Part shown: one piece after another, positions 17,272 through 25,421 of the stretch
Layout of the letters: the number at the start of each line of letters is the position of its first letter
How positions within the stretch are numbered: the first letter of the stretch is position 1
NCBI GenBank assembly: GCA_947476195.1
Contig: CANJPT010000023.1
Coordinates: forward strand, 1 to 45,527
Source: Lewinellaceae bacterium
Lineage (GTDB): Bacteria > Bacteroidota > Bacteroidia > Chitinophagales > Saprospiraceae
DNA: 45,527 bases
Direction of reading: 5' to 3'
Program-made: the position numbers and the translations under genes
The notes under the pieces: generated by a model
The model's database searches: none
Told to the model about the DNA's origin: nothing
What the model saw: only the letters and a program-made list of their open reading frames with translations

Positions 17272-17279
17272 CAAAAGTA
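17272..17279 (-). promoter_or_regulatory. -7 promoter box of the small membrane peptide gene
   Basis: TACTTTTG on the minus strand matches TAnnTTTG. No good TTG element is found 19-23 bases upstream, so strength is uncertain. Confidence 0.55.
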
Positions 17280-17348
17280 GGAAAGCTCAATTCACATTCT
17301 GATAGAACCGCGTTTTTTTTCGCAATTTCAGAACGGTTTTTAAAAAGG

Positions 17349-17450
17349 ATTTTGGCTAGCCAAAATTTTTTTTGCTAAAAACTACTTTTTTTACAACTCT
17401 AAACCCTTGATTGCCAAAAAGTTTAGAGATTTGTCTGTCGAAAATCGACA
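17349..17450. promoter_or_regulatory. Cluster of three palindromes upstream of the coiled-coil/HhH gene
   Basis: A perfect 18-base palindrome ATTTTGGCTAGCCAAAAT lies at 17349-17366. CTCTAAAC/GTTTAGAG at 17397-17404 and 17421-17428 forms an eight-pair hairpin, and TGTCGAAAATCGACA at 17436-17450 another. All lie within 140 bases of the start codon at 17490. They could be operators or leader-RNA hairpins. Confidence 0.4.
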
Positions 17451-17489
17451 TAGATTATGCCAGTATGTCGTCAAGGCAAGTGTTTTAAC

Positions 17490-18359
17490 ATGAATTTTTT
17501 TCTGGAAGATCCGGTACTATTTTGGCTTGTGTGGGGCATCTTCACACTGGCCGGCACGATCATCGGATGGTCGTTGCGCGCCAACACTTCCGAAAAAGAG
17601 GTACGTGGCGCTTTGGTCCGAGTTGAGCAGGAAAAAAATACTTTGGCAAGGCTTTATACCCAAATCAAGTATCAGCATGATTTGCGTGAAGCTGATTTTC
17701 GCAGGGCATCTTTGGACGTTGAAAAGCTACGGGAAATTATACAACTTATTGAACAGGAACAAATTACACTGCTTCCGGACGTCCCTTTTAATGCCGCTCG
17801 TATCGCCAACGCGGAGTCTGCCGCGGCTCAATATGCTCAAAAAGTGGCCGCCCTCGAGGTCCTTGCCAACAGTCTCCGAGCCCGCAATGCAGTGCTTTCT
17901 GAACAACTTGCCAGTACCCAAAAAGAGATGGGCGATTGGAATACCTTATACCGGGGCTTCAAATTAACCCAAGAGCGCCTGGAGGCTTTTGAGCAAAATT
18001 CCAGGGCTCTTGAAACTGCACGTGATGGGCTTCAAAAACAGCTATCTGAGGCCCATGCTGAGATTGAAAAACTTCAGCTTGATCTCCTGCAAAAGGCCGA
18101 AGCGCCCACTCAAAAACAAAAATCCTCCAAAATGGGCGGTGTTGCTGCTCCTCAGGTGGATGATTTAAAAAGTATCAAAGGAATGGCAGCTTTTGTAGAT
18201 CGATTGGCTGGAATGGGGATCTCCAGCTTCTCCCAAATCAGCCGTTGGGATGATGATACCGTGATTGCAGTGGCCAAATCACTCGATATTAGCCCTGGTA
18301 AAATCTATCGTGATGACTGGGTAGGTCAGGCACAACGCCTGGCTGGAGAGCGCAGATAA
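17490..18359 (+). CDS. Membrane-anchored coiled-coil protein with C-terminal HhH-like domain
   Basis: The protein has 289 residues from ATG 17490; the frame reaches up to 17457, but the inner ATG has the better context and a clean membrane segment. One membrane span (PVLFWLVWGIFTLAGTIIGW) is followed by a long coiled coil at about residues 35-205. The C-terminal 65 or so residues (LKSIKGMAAFVDRLAGMGISSFSQIS... GKIYRDDWVGQA) match the helix-hairpin-helix-like domain common in Bacteroidota proteins, with the usual end pattern SPGKIYRDDWV. Such domains are also attached to ribosomal proteins and NuoE homologues. Role unknown; a structural or DNA-associated envelope protein is possible. It is convergent with the FemAB-like gene, 12 bases apart. 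Confidence 0.8.
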   Translation: MNFFLEDPVLFWLVWGIFTLAGTIIGWSLRANTSEKEVRGALVRVEQEKNTLARLYTQIKYQHDLREADFRRASLDVEKLREIIQLIEQEQITLLPDVPFNAARIANAESAAAQYAQKVAALEVLANSLRARNAVLSEQLASTQKEMGDWNTLYRGFKLTQERLEAFEQNSRALETARDGLQKQLSEAHAEIEKLQLDLLQKAEAPTQKQKSSKMGGVAAPQVDDLKSIKGMAAFVDRLAGMGISSFSQISRWDDDTVIAVAKSLDISPGKIYRDDWVGQAQRLAGERR

Positions 18360-18371
18360 GATTGAAGTTTT

Positions 18372-19319
18372 TTATTTTCTCCATAACTTACCCCACTTCC
18401 ATAAGACCGACCATTCGTACCGTATCCGAAAATAGGGCCGTTGCTGTGCGCCAAAATCGCGTCGGCCTTGTTCAACGCCACGCAGCATACTTCCTTCAAA
18501 GTCAAAGATTGGTACGTTCACCACTTTTTTGGCATACTGGATAGCGGTCCATTTAAGCAAAACAGCTGCGCCCGAGGCGCGCAAATCTGGATCGTCGCCG
18601 CTTATGAGGTAATAGGCCGAACAACGGTCCCATACCAGAAGCGCAGCCGAATGCACTTCATGGGTATTTGGGTTGGTAGCAAAAAAGAGTTTACAACAAT
18701 CCTGTTCGGCAAGCGCGTTGTACAACTTTTGCAAAAAGGAAAGAGCTATAGGCGGTTTGAGCCCCTGACGTTCAAAGCTTAAGCCCATCAGTCGGTGCAA
18801 TTCAGTTAAAGGCAAATCGTGCCGGATGTTTAGGCTGGCCTCGGCCGAACGGATCTTTTGCCGGTAGTTTTTTTCTATATTTTTTAAGATCAACGCTTCA
18901 GAATCGCTTAGCGATAGGATGTAGGAATATAAAGTGGTTTGTTTAAACCCTTTCCAATAGAAAGGCAACCAGTTTGTGACCGAATAATTAAAGTTTTGCT
19001 CAAAGGCCGCAAGGCCTGCTGGAAGCTGTGCAATCAGATCTTTATACAGGCGCATTTCCCATTTTAAGCTGCGGTATTCTGGCAATAGATAGGGTCCCAG
19101 TTGTTTGCATAGCTGGGGCATGGTTATATATTTCCAGCCTAGTTTTTGTTTCAAAAAGAAGGGCAAAGCAGCTATGGTTCGCTCGCCTTTTTGTATCAAT
19201 ACCGCATCCCAGTGGCCTCCCTCGCACACCACATCAAGGTACCAAGGCTGCATGAACAGCGGCAGATCAGGTGCGTCAGCGGCAAAAGATCGGTACAGGT
19301 CGCGGTAGTTAAGGTCCAT
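18372..19319 (-). CDS. FemAB-like GNAT-fold acetyl/aminoacyl transferase
   Basis: The protein has 315 residues. The first part (DLPLFMQPWYLDVVC... ALPFFLKQKLGWKYITMPQLCKQLGPY) and the GNAT-like C-terminal half (SAALLVWDRCSAYYLISGDD... AAVLLKWTAIQYAKK... FDFEGSMLRGVEQ) match the FemAB/BioF2-like acyltransferase family (PF13480). Family members transfer acyl or aminoacyl groups to polysaccharide, peptidoglycan or lipid precursors. The protein has no signal peptide and should be cytoplasmic. The final FGAQQRPYFRIRY is typical of the group in Bacteroidota. The acceptor substrate is unknown. Confidence 0.85.
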   Translation of the reverse strand: MDLNYRDLYRSFAADAPDLPLFMQPWYLDVVCEGGHWDAVLIQKGERTIAALPFFLKQKLGWKYITMPQLCKQLGPYLLPEYRSLKWEMRLYKDLIAQLPAGLAAFEQNFNYSVTNWLPFYWKGFKQTTLYSYILSLSDSEALILKNIEKNYRQKIRSAEASLNIRHDLPLTELHRLMGLSFERQGLKPPIALSFLQKLYNALAEQDCCKLFFATNPNTHEVHSAALLVWDRCSAYYLISGDDPDLRASGAAVLLKWTAIQYAKKVVNVPIFDFEGSMLRGVEQGRRDFGAQQRPYFRIRYEWSVLWKWGKLWRK

Positions 19320-19640
19320 AACTTTTTGTTGTTTAAATCAGTATTACTGCGGTCCTTTATAGTCCGTGTGTTGTTGAAAACGGTGTTTCTGGATCCCTTA
19401 AGCATTTTCACGTATTGCTAATGTATTCAAGGCTGCTATGACAAATGGAGGCGCTTCTGCTTTGGGCTTTATCCTGTACGTTTGAGATACAAAAAAAGGG
19501 TAAGTGGGCGAAATGCAGCAAAAAAAGCAGTAACCGATTCCTCATTATGGGTTGGATACATGATTATGAACTTAGTTCAGGTATTACGGCCGCCCAAAAT
19601 AACAAAAAAGTAGGTGCACAAAACATTTGTATGCGTGCGC
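19320..19640. other. Intergenic region, 321 bases, without clear features
   Basis: It lies between two minus-strand genes. No TAnnTTTG box, strong terminator or RNA gene was found. The plus-strand frame 19445-19777 has no recognisable domain, runs into the Omp85 gene and is not called. Confidence 0.5.
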
Positions 19641-21080
19641 TCAAAAGCCTGTATTCACCCGTAAAAAAAAACCGCCCTCTCCATGGTCATTCCAGGTCCA
19701 TTCAAAACGGATGGATTTGTCGTAGTACAATACAAAATCAAGTCCGGGCCCGTAGCCATAAAGTATCCGGTTTGTAAGTGGGTTGGTGGCTGCATAGTGG
19801 GGGTCGTTGGTCCAACCGAGATCATTATTAACTGCTAGATATACTTTTAGAGGCAGCTTACGATAGGCCTTTACGGGCATGAACATGCCAAGATTAAAAT
19901 GTCGATCTAAGATCTGTAAGTGCCAGGAGGTATGTAACAGGCCAAAATCCAGCCCGTCGATTACGTAATAATCATATCCACGCACCAGATTTCCCCCGTA
20001 TCCCAGCGCTTGGTTGTTGCTTTGGGGTGGTTTTCCGCGTGGCAGGCTGGAACGTAATTTGCCTTTCAGTTCAAGACTCAGCCACTTATTGAACGAAAAA
20101 TACTGATTCCACTCTACAAAGGCGCGGAAGAGATGTAGATCATCCGTGGGCAGCAAGCCATTTTTTCTGACCTCAAAATAAGCCCGCCAGCCTTTGAGTG
20201 GATAAGGTCGAAAGTCGCGGTAGTCAAAAGAAAGCGTATAGATCGCACTGAAATGGCGTTGACGGTTTTTGCCATCCAGATAATAATCCGGGTTTAGTAC
20301 TTTGGCTATGGTATCAGAAACCTGATTGTCGCGATATTCCAGCGTTAATGATTGGCTTATGAAAAGTTTGGGACGCGAGATCAGCGTTATGGAGGCACGT
20401 AGTTGTTCAATCTGCCAGGCTTCGCGTACCCTTAAAAATTCAAGTTTATTGGCAGTGGTCTGGTAGGGAAGTTCGTGGGCACGGCCATAAGAAAGACTGG
20501 CTTCGAGGCCCAGGGTACGGCTGCGGTTGAAACCGGGGCTCCGATAAAAAAGTTCGTAGCTGTTTGTATATCCGAATTGGGCTTTGGCTTTAAGTACATC
20601 AGCACGACCCGTGAGATTGAGTTGACTCCAGTCGAGGCCATAATTTACCCGCTTGAAGGAGTGATCAAATTCATTCCACCAGACATTAACATTGCGATCG
20701 GAAAGCGAAAGTATCGGCACTGGATACACATACCAGCCTTCTGTCACGTGGACAAGAATATCTACTTGCCTTTCGTGGCCCCATTCTGCTACACTGAGGT
20801 TAACTTCCGTAAAAACACCAAGATTTAGCAAAAGAAGTCTGCTGCGTTCTAAAACGGTTTGAAGGTTGCCCAGGGGCAAAGAATCGCCTGTTTCGAACCT
20901 TAATTCCCTCAAAACGGTTCCTGTTTTGGTCCTTTTGTTGCCCTCGACCAGTATCTTTTGAATGAAAACAAATGGCTCGGAAATAGAATCATCTTGAGCA
21001 CAAAGCACCGCCGGGAGGAAGAAAAACAGGATTAATATCTTGAAATTCAAACAGTATGAAAGGGTTCGGCTAAGGGTCAT
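19641..21080 (-). CDS. Omp85-family outer-membrane protein with one POTRA domain
   Basis: The protein has 479 residues. A signal peptide (ILILFFFLPAVLCAQ) is followed by one POTRA-like domain at about residues 35-120 (VFIQKILVEGNKRTKTGTVLRELRFETGD... ERSRLLLLNLGVFTEVNL). A 16-strand type barrel follows, with GYGGNLVRGYDYYV carrying the VRGY motif, and the chain ends in aromatic F. This is the D15/Omp85 architecture. With one POTRA it is smaller than BamA (five) or TamA (three) and resembles FplA/patatin-associated or uncharacterised Bacteroidota members. It should sit in the outer membrane and act in protein or lipid insertion or translocation; the client is unknown. Confidence 0.9.
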   Translation of the reverse strand: MTLSRTLSYCLNFKILILFFFLPAVLCAQDDSISEPFVFIQKILVEGNKRTKTGTVLRELRFETGDSLPLGNLQTVLERSRLLLLNLGVFTEVNLSVAEWGHERQVDILVHVTEGWYVYPVPILSLSDRNVNVWWNEFDHSFKRVNYGLDWSQLNLTGRADVLKAKAQFGYTNSYELFYRSPGFNRSRTLGLEASLSYGRAHELPYQTTANKLEFLRVREAWQIEQLRASITLISRPKLFISQSLTLEYRDNQVSDTIAKVLNPDYYLDGKNRQRHFSAIYTLSFDYRDFRPYPLKGWRAYFEVRKNGLLPTDDLHLFRAFVEWNQYFSFNKWLSLELKGKLRSSLPRGKPPQSNNQALGYGGNLVRGYDYYVIDGLDFGLLHTSWHLQILDRHFNLGMFMPVKAYRKLPLKVYLAVNNDLGWTNDPHYAATNPLTNRILYGYGPGLDFVLYYDKSIRFEWTWNDHGEGGFFLRVNTGF

Positions 21081-21144
21081 CTTGTTTTTGTGTTCAATTC
21101 TTTAGTTGAATCCAAGGTTTAAAACCAAAGTGTCCGGTAGACCG

Positions 21145-21290
21145 ATTAAAGAACGGGTGAATAATAACTTGTGACTATCATAGAATTCCATTTCGCCTGT
21201 ATGGTCCATTTTTTCGCACAAAAAGATATTTGTCAGGCCAAAAAGCAATCTACCTGAAAGTCACTAGTTATTATTCACCCATTTTTTAGT
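21145..21290. repeat. 146-base palindromic element (MITE-like)
   Basis: The arms 21145-21180 and 21255-21290 are inverted copies over 36 bases with five mismatches. The inner 22 bases (GGGTGAATAATAACT...) match with a single mismatch at 21155-21176 and 21259-21280. The arms flank a 74-base non-palindromic centre. It fills the gap between two minus-strand genes. It lacks coding capacity and could be a miniature inverted-repeat element or a large RNA hairpin. Confidence 0.65.
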
Positions 21291-21292
21291 AC

Positions 21293-21874
21293 TCAGGCCC
21301 TTAAGCATTTTTCCAGGGGAGAGCAGTTGTCGAGGAGTATATTTCCCTTGTATTTAAAAACGACTCCAGGCGCGTAATCCGCTTCAAAAATCAACTGCGT
21401 GACGTTGGAGCTTGGGCTTAGTTCAAATTTGTATTGCCGCCAATCTGAATGGTCGATCAATGGAGAGGTAGCCAAGATTTGGCTGCGTCCCCCTTGTTCC
21501 GAGCGGCCCCAGATCCGCAGCCGGGTTGGTTTGTTGTACCCCACATACTTGGGTGAATGGGCCAGATAAAGGGTAAATGTGTAGCACTTCCCGGCCAGAA
21601 GCGGCTCGGATATGGACTGGCTGATGTCCTCGTGGGTACCGTCTTCCCGGACAATCAATCCCATACAGGTCTTGCCTTCCTGAGCAGGGAACATAATCTC
21701 CCAGGCTCCTGGCAAGATATCAGGCGTACTTCCTTGATTTCCAGTATACCAGCCTTTGGGGCATTTTCCAGTACCTGGCGCATCTTCAAACGAAGGATTC
21801 CAGAATTGAATCTTATCTGAAGGCTGTCCTAGAAACGAGCAGAGTGAAAGAGTAAGGAGCAATAGGTTTTGCAT
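21293..21874 (-). CDS. Secreted beta-sandwich (carbohydrate-binding-like) protein
   Basis: The protein has 193 residues with an N-terminal signal (LLLLTLSLCSFLGQ). The mature part starts FWNPSFEDAPGTGKCPKGWY, a pattern seen at the start of CBM-like or galactose-binding-like modules in Bacteroidota exported proteins. It continues with GKCYTFTLYLAHSPKYVGYNKPTRLRIWG and LIFEADY... GNILLDNCSPLEKC, the terminal LLDN being a common last strand of such jelly rolls. No catalytic motif and no T9SS sorting domain are present. A carbohydrate-binding or adhesion role is inferred. The gene lies downstream of the symporter on the same strand, with a long hairpin between them. Confidence 0.75.
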   Translation of the reverse strand: MQNLLLLTLSLCSFLGQPSDKIQFWNPSFEDAPGTGKCPKGWYTGNQGSTPDILPGAWEIMFPAQEGKTCMGLIVREDGTHEDISQSISEPLLAGKCYTFTLYLAHSPKYVGYNKPTRLRIWGRSEQGGRSQILATSPLIDHSDWRQYKFELSPSSNVTQLIFEADYAPGVVFKYKGNILLDNCSPLEKCLRA

Positions 21875-21897
21875 TTAATTTGGGTCAAGTTATTTCT

Positions 21898-21958
21898 GTC
21901 AAACAAGGGCTATCCCGTACTACCTCGGAGAGGCTGTACGGGATGCCCCATGTTTGAC
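21898..21958. terminator. Long hairpin between symporter and secreted-protein genes
   Basis: The arms 21898-21920 and 21936-21958 pair over 23 bases with three mismatches (GTCAAACA... ATCCCGTAC). The 15-base loop itself contains CCTC/GAGG. There is no T tract on either strand, so it may be a processing or attenuation hairpin rather than a classical terminator. Confidence 0.55.
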
Positions 21959-21986
21959 ACAAGCAAATTTCAATTATTAATGACTA

Positions 21987-23597
21987 CTACCAGAACACGA
22001 TATACAAGGCGGCCAGAACGCCAATAACCAACATTGCACCAATGGCAAACTGTTGAGAGGTCTTAAACATGGAAGTATCCACTTCCATTGCTTTTGGATT
22101 GTCTTTGCTTTTAGGGTCAGCCAGGCTGATGGCTACCATAAGTGCAACAATGATTGCAAATGCATAGCCCATTTGATCCAGGAAAGGCACGTCCGGCATG
22201 TATCTTTTGAAAGCAATACCCAGTGGAATGGTAATCAGGGCGGCTACCATCGCAGCATTAGCGTTGGCGCGTTTCCAGAAAAAGCCCAACAGGAAGATGG
22301 CTACAACCCCCGGGGAGATCAGCCCGGTAAACTCCTGAATGAACTGGAAGCCTTGCTCAAGTTTTTGCAACTGTGGGGCAACCAGCACCGCGATGACCAT
22401 GGCACCGATGATTACCCAGCGCCCTACGCGTACCTGTTTTTCTTCACCGGCAGCTTTGTCTACATACTTATTGTATAGGTCCAAGGTAAAGATAGTTGCA
22501 ATCGAGTTTGCTTTGCCTGCCAGAGAAGCTACAATGGCTGCGGTCAGTGCTGCGAAAGAAAGTCCTTTCAGGCCTGGCCCGAGCAGATTGAGTAGTACAG
22601 GATATGCCCGGTCTGGCTTTACCTCGCCAGCAGCGTTCAACATTTCCTGTTGAAACATACCTTTCTGGTGCAGTACATAGGCTGCAATACCCGGTAAAAC
22701 CACGATGATCGGCATCAATAATTTCAAAAAAGATGCGAAAAGCAGACCGCTGCGTGCAGTTTCGATCTTAGCGCCCAGGGCTCGTTGGGTGATGTATTGG
22801 TTGCAGCCCCAGTAATTGAGGTTGGCAATCCACATGGCGCCAATGAGTACGGTAAGGCCCGGGAGGACTTTGTAGTATTTGTCTCCTTTTTCAAAGATCA
22901 TGTGGAAGTGGTCAGGTGCCTGGTCTCTGATTAGACTAAGACCAGCTATTGCACCATGCGAGCCAAACTGTTGTGCCACCAGATCCAGGGCGAGATAGGT
23001 CGTAAACAGACCACCCAATACCAGAATGACCACCTGAATAACATCAGTATAAGCGATTACCTTCATACCGCCCAAGGTGATGAAAATAGCAAATATGGCC
23101 AGACCAACCGCACAAGCGGTAAAACTGAATCCTGAAATGGTGCTCACTGCAATGGCGCCGAGATACAGGATAGAGGTAAGGTTCACAAACACATATACCA
23201 GCAACCAGAATACAGCCATCATGGTTGCAACCAAAGGACTGTACCGCTTTTCAAGAAATTGCGGCATGGTAAAAATTCGATTTTTGATATAGCCAGGCAT
23301 AAAAAATACGGCAACAACCAAAAGTGTAGCGGCAGCCATCCATTCATAAGAGGCAATGGCCAGGCCCATGGCAAAACCTGAGCCGCTCATACCGACAAAT
23401 TGTTCAGCGCTGATGTTGGAGGCTATGAGCGATGCGCCAATGGCCCACCAGGTAAGGGAGCCTTCGGCCAGAAAGAAGTCATTTGCGGTGTTTTCGCCAG
23501 ATTTCTTTTTTAGATAAATCCAATAGCCATATCCCGCAACAATGACGAAATAGAGCAGAAAAACGGCATAATCCAATGATTGTAAAGCAGAACCCAT
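21987..23597 (-). CDS. Sodium/solute symporter, SGLT-type (SSS family)
   Basis: The protein has 536 residues with about 14 membrane segments. Family marks: AIGASLIASNISAEQFVGMSG in the first repeat (Na site region), LGGMKVIAYTDVIQV, the sugar-transporter segment ANLNYWGCNQYITQRALGAK, and FAALTAAIVASLAGKANSIATIFTLDLY. This places it with the vSGLT-like sodium/sugar (galactose/glucose) symporters in the inner membrane. A promoter TTG-N17-TACATTTG is present upstream. It is not adjacent to a sugar catabolic operon, although GH1 and GH3 genes lie elsewhere in the window. Exact sugar not determined. Confidence 0.93.
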   Translation of the reverse strand: MGSALQSLDYAVFLLYFVIVAGYGYWIYLKKKSGENTANDFFLAEGSLTWWAIGASLIASNISAEQFVGMSGSGFAMGLAIASYEWMAAATLLVVAVFFMPGYIKNRIFTMPQFLEKRYSPLVATMMAVFWLLVYVFVNLTSILYLGAIAVSTISGFSFTACAVGLAIFAIFITLGGMKVIAYTDVIQVVILVLGGLFTTYLALDLVAQQFGSHGAIAGLSLIRDQAPDHFHMIFEKGDKYYKVLPGLTVLIGAMWIANLNYWGCNQYITQRALGAKIETARSGLLFASFLKLLMPIIVVLPGIAAYVLHQKGMFQQEMLNAAGEVKPDRAYPVLLNLLGPGLKGLSFAALTAAIVASLAGKANSIATIFTLDLYNKYVDKAAGEEKQVRVGRWVIIGAMVIAVLVAPQLQKLEQGFQFIQEFTGLISPGVVAIFLLGFFWKRANANAAMVAALITIPLGIAFKRYMPDVPFLDQMGYAFAIIVALMVAISLADPKSKDNPKAMEVDTSMFKTSQQFAIGAMLVIGVLAALYIVFW

Positions 23598-23665
23598 AAG
23601 TGTCCAGTTGAAAAAAGTGAATTAATAAAAGGTGTGGTAAAAAATTGGGTCTGGTTAAGGCAGCT

Positions 23666-23693
23666 CAAATGTAGGAATGGTGCGGCAAATCAA
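23666..23693 (-). promoter_or_regulatory. Promoter of the symporter gene
   Basis: On the minus strand TTG (23693-23691), a 17-base spacer and TACATTTG (23673-23666) match the Bacteroidota consensus. The start codon follows after about 68 bases. Confidence 0.7.
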
Positions 23694-23774
23694 GTGTTTA
23701 GAAGGACATTTCTTTGCGATGACCCTAAATTAGAGGCTGTTGTCCAAAAAAATAAAAATCTTTGGGTTAAGGAC

Positions 23775-23806
23775 TTGTGGGTTTCATGAAAAAACCCGTT
23801 TCTTTG
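23775..23806 (+). promoter_or_regulatory. Putative promoter of tRNA-Cys
   Basis: TTG at 23775-23777, a 21-base spacer and TTTCTTTG at 23799-23806 match seven of eight positions of the -7 box. They lie 19 bases before the tRNA 5' end. Confidence 0.5.
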
Positions 23807-23825
23807 CAACCGCTTTCAGCAACAA

Positions 23826-23899
23826 GGTTTCCTGGCCGAGTGGTTAGGCACAGCTCTGCAAAAGCTGCTACAGCGGTTCGAATCCGTTGGAAACCTCCA
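23826..23899 (+). tRNA. tRNA-Cys (anticodon GCA)
   Basis: The acceptor stem GGTTTCC (23826-23832) pairs with GGAAACC (23889-23895), followed by discriminator T and encoded CCA. The D-arm is GGCCGAGTGGTTAGGC, and the anticodon arm CAGCT-CTGCAAA-AGCTG gives anticodon GCA. The T-arm carries GGTTCGAATCC. All four arms fold. A terminator follows seven bases later. Confidence 0.95.
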
Positions 23900-23905
23900 A
23901 AAATT

Positions 23906-23946
23906 AACGGCTAACTCTGTGATCTTCAGAAAGTTAGCCGTTTTTT
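23906..23946. terminator. Bidirectional terminator between tRNA-Cys and the permease gene
   Basis: AACGGCTAACT pairs perfectly with AGTTAGCCGTT around a 15-base loop. T6 follows on the plus strand (tRNA side) and an AATTTTT tract follows on the minus strand. The stop codon of the permease gene (23934-23936) lies inside the stem. Confidence 0.85.
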
Positions 23947-25409
23947 ATTGAAAACCGTACGCGCGGATCGGCCCATGCGTACAATACATCTGCAAGTAAG
24001 CTTCCTGCAATAGTGAGTGCCGCAGCAACCATCATTATGCCCGAAAGAAGCGGTAGATCCTTCCCAAGATAGGCTTCAAATGTTTTGATACCTATTCCAG
24101 GAAAACTGAAAAGGGCCTCTACCACGAGTGACCCGGTGAATACAGCAGGCAGTACGCTGGCAAATATGGTGATGATCGGAAATAGCGCGTTGCGAAACGC
24201 ATGACTCCAATAGATCTCTTCCTCCCCGACACCCTTGGCTCGTGCCGTGCGAATATAATCGTCGCCCAAAGTGCCGAGCATTCCACGGCGCATTTGCAGC
24301 GCCAGTACGGCCAGTGCATGCAGCGTCAGGATGGCGATCGGTAAAATACATTTGGCAGCATTTGCGCTCCACCAGTCACTAAAAGACGTTTTACCAGGCT
24401 GCCAGGCATCCTGAACATCAAAATAGATCGAAGGTAGGATCGCATGTCCCCACGAAGTATTCGTAAAAACCATGATCAGCAAGCCTCCAAGCCAAAAGAC
24501 AGGCATGGAAAAAAGAAAGAACAAAACTCTTTTCCCCCAGCGATCCTGCCATTTCCCTTTACGACGGGCCATTTCCACACCCATAGGTACTGCGATCAGA
24601 TAAGCCAAAAACAGGGCCATTCCATTGATCATCATCGTGGAAAGCAGGCTTGATTGAAGTTCTTCCCAGACTTTCATCTTTCTCCTTGTCAAACCCAGAT
24701 CACCGGATAAAAATCCTTTAAGCCAATGGTGGTATTGGTTTTTTGATCCGTACCAGTATAGCCCGGGGGCGCTGAGTTTGCCGGGAAGCTTTTGGGTGTT
24801 CAACACCATGGTTGCTGAATCCAGATGGAGCAATGCAATTTTAAGTGCCGGGAAAACGGACTCAGATTTTTTGGATGCTTCGAAAGTAATTAACTTCAAA
24901 GTTTGAGTGTCAGGTATTTGAGCGACCAATAAATGCAACTGACGCACTGCAGCATGGATCTGCGTCAGTTGATCGGCCCGAACCAAAAAAGTGAATTCAC
25001 TGCGGAGTCGGGCACTTTGCGTGAGGGATGCAGGCAAGGCTTCAATGGCCCCGGCGATTTCAGAGATCGCTTTATCATATGACCTGACTGCAGGCCAGTT
25101 ACCGGTCTGACCGATCAGTTTTTCCAGGCGTTCGCGGCGATCCAGCGGAAAGATGCGCCAAAGGGTATCAGGGTAAGCTGCTGTGGTCAGACTGAAGTAA
25201 AATGCAGGACCATTCAATCCAATCCTTGCTGCTTTGGAACGATAAGCATCGGCTTGTTTAGCCGGGTCAAGCGAATTGTAAGCCTCTTCTCCAAACACAT
25301 TCACAACAGGGTCACCCGGCGCGTATTTACCCAACCCAAATGCCAAAAATGAAATGACCAGCAAGGTGGGCAAAGCCATTAGTATTCGGCGAAGGAGGTA
25401 TTTGAGCAT
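23934..25409 (-). CDS. Opp/Dpp-type ABC transporter permease (DppB/OppB family) with long insert
   Basis: The protein has 491 residues, against about 310-340 for classical OppB/DppB. It starts MLKYLLRRILMALPTLLVISFLAF, the hallmark of the family, with KYAPGDPV shortly after. The transport core occupies about 265-491, with the EAA-type loop DDYIRTARAKGVGEEEIYWSHAFRNALFPI and terminal LLADVLYAWADPRVRF. The extra length is a 170-200 residue extracytoplasmic insert after the first membrane helix, as in other Bacteroidota members (recollection). Family members import peptides or related solutes. The second permease, ATPases and binding protein are not in the window. It starts 12 bases after tatC on the same strand, so the two are likely co-transcribed. 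Its stop lies inside the tRNA terminator. Confidence 0.92.
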   Translation of the reverse strand: MLKYLLRRILMALPTLLVISFLAFGLGKYAPGDPVVNVFGEEAYNSLDPAKQADAYRSKAARIGLNGPAFYFSLTTAAYPDTLWRIFPLDRRERLEKLIGQTGNWPAVRSYDKAISEIAGAIEALPASLTQSARLRSEFTFLVRADQLTQIHAAVRQLHLLVAQIPDTQTLKLITFEASKKSESVFPALKIALLHLDSATMVLNTQKLPGKLSAPGLYWYGSKNQYHHWLKGFLSGDLGLTRRKMKVWEELQSSLLSTMMINGMALFLAYLIAVPMGVEMARRKGKWQDRWGKRVLFFLFSMPVFWLGGLLIMVFTNTSWGHAILPSIYFDVQDAWQPGKTSFSDWWSANAAKCILPIAILTLHALAVLALQMRRGMLGTLGDDYIRTARAKGVGEEEIYWSHAFRNALFPIITIFASVLPAVFTGSLVVEALFSFPGIGIKTFEAYLGKDLPLLSGIMMVAAALTIAGSLLADVLYAWADPRVRFSIKNG

Positions 25410-25421
25410 ATAAACAGGCCA

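Larger units (their letters stand above)
23598..23825. other. Promoter region between symporter and tRNA-Cys
   Basis: It contains the minus-strand symporter promoter and the plus-strand tRNA promoter, plus a GGGTTT/AAACCC hairpin inside the tRNA promoter spacer. No coding sequence is visible. Confidence 0.55.
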
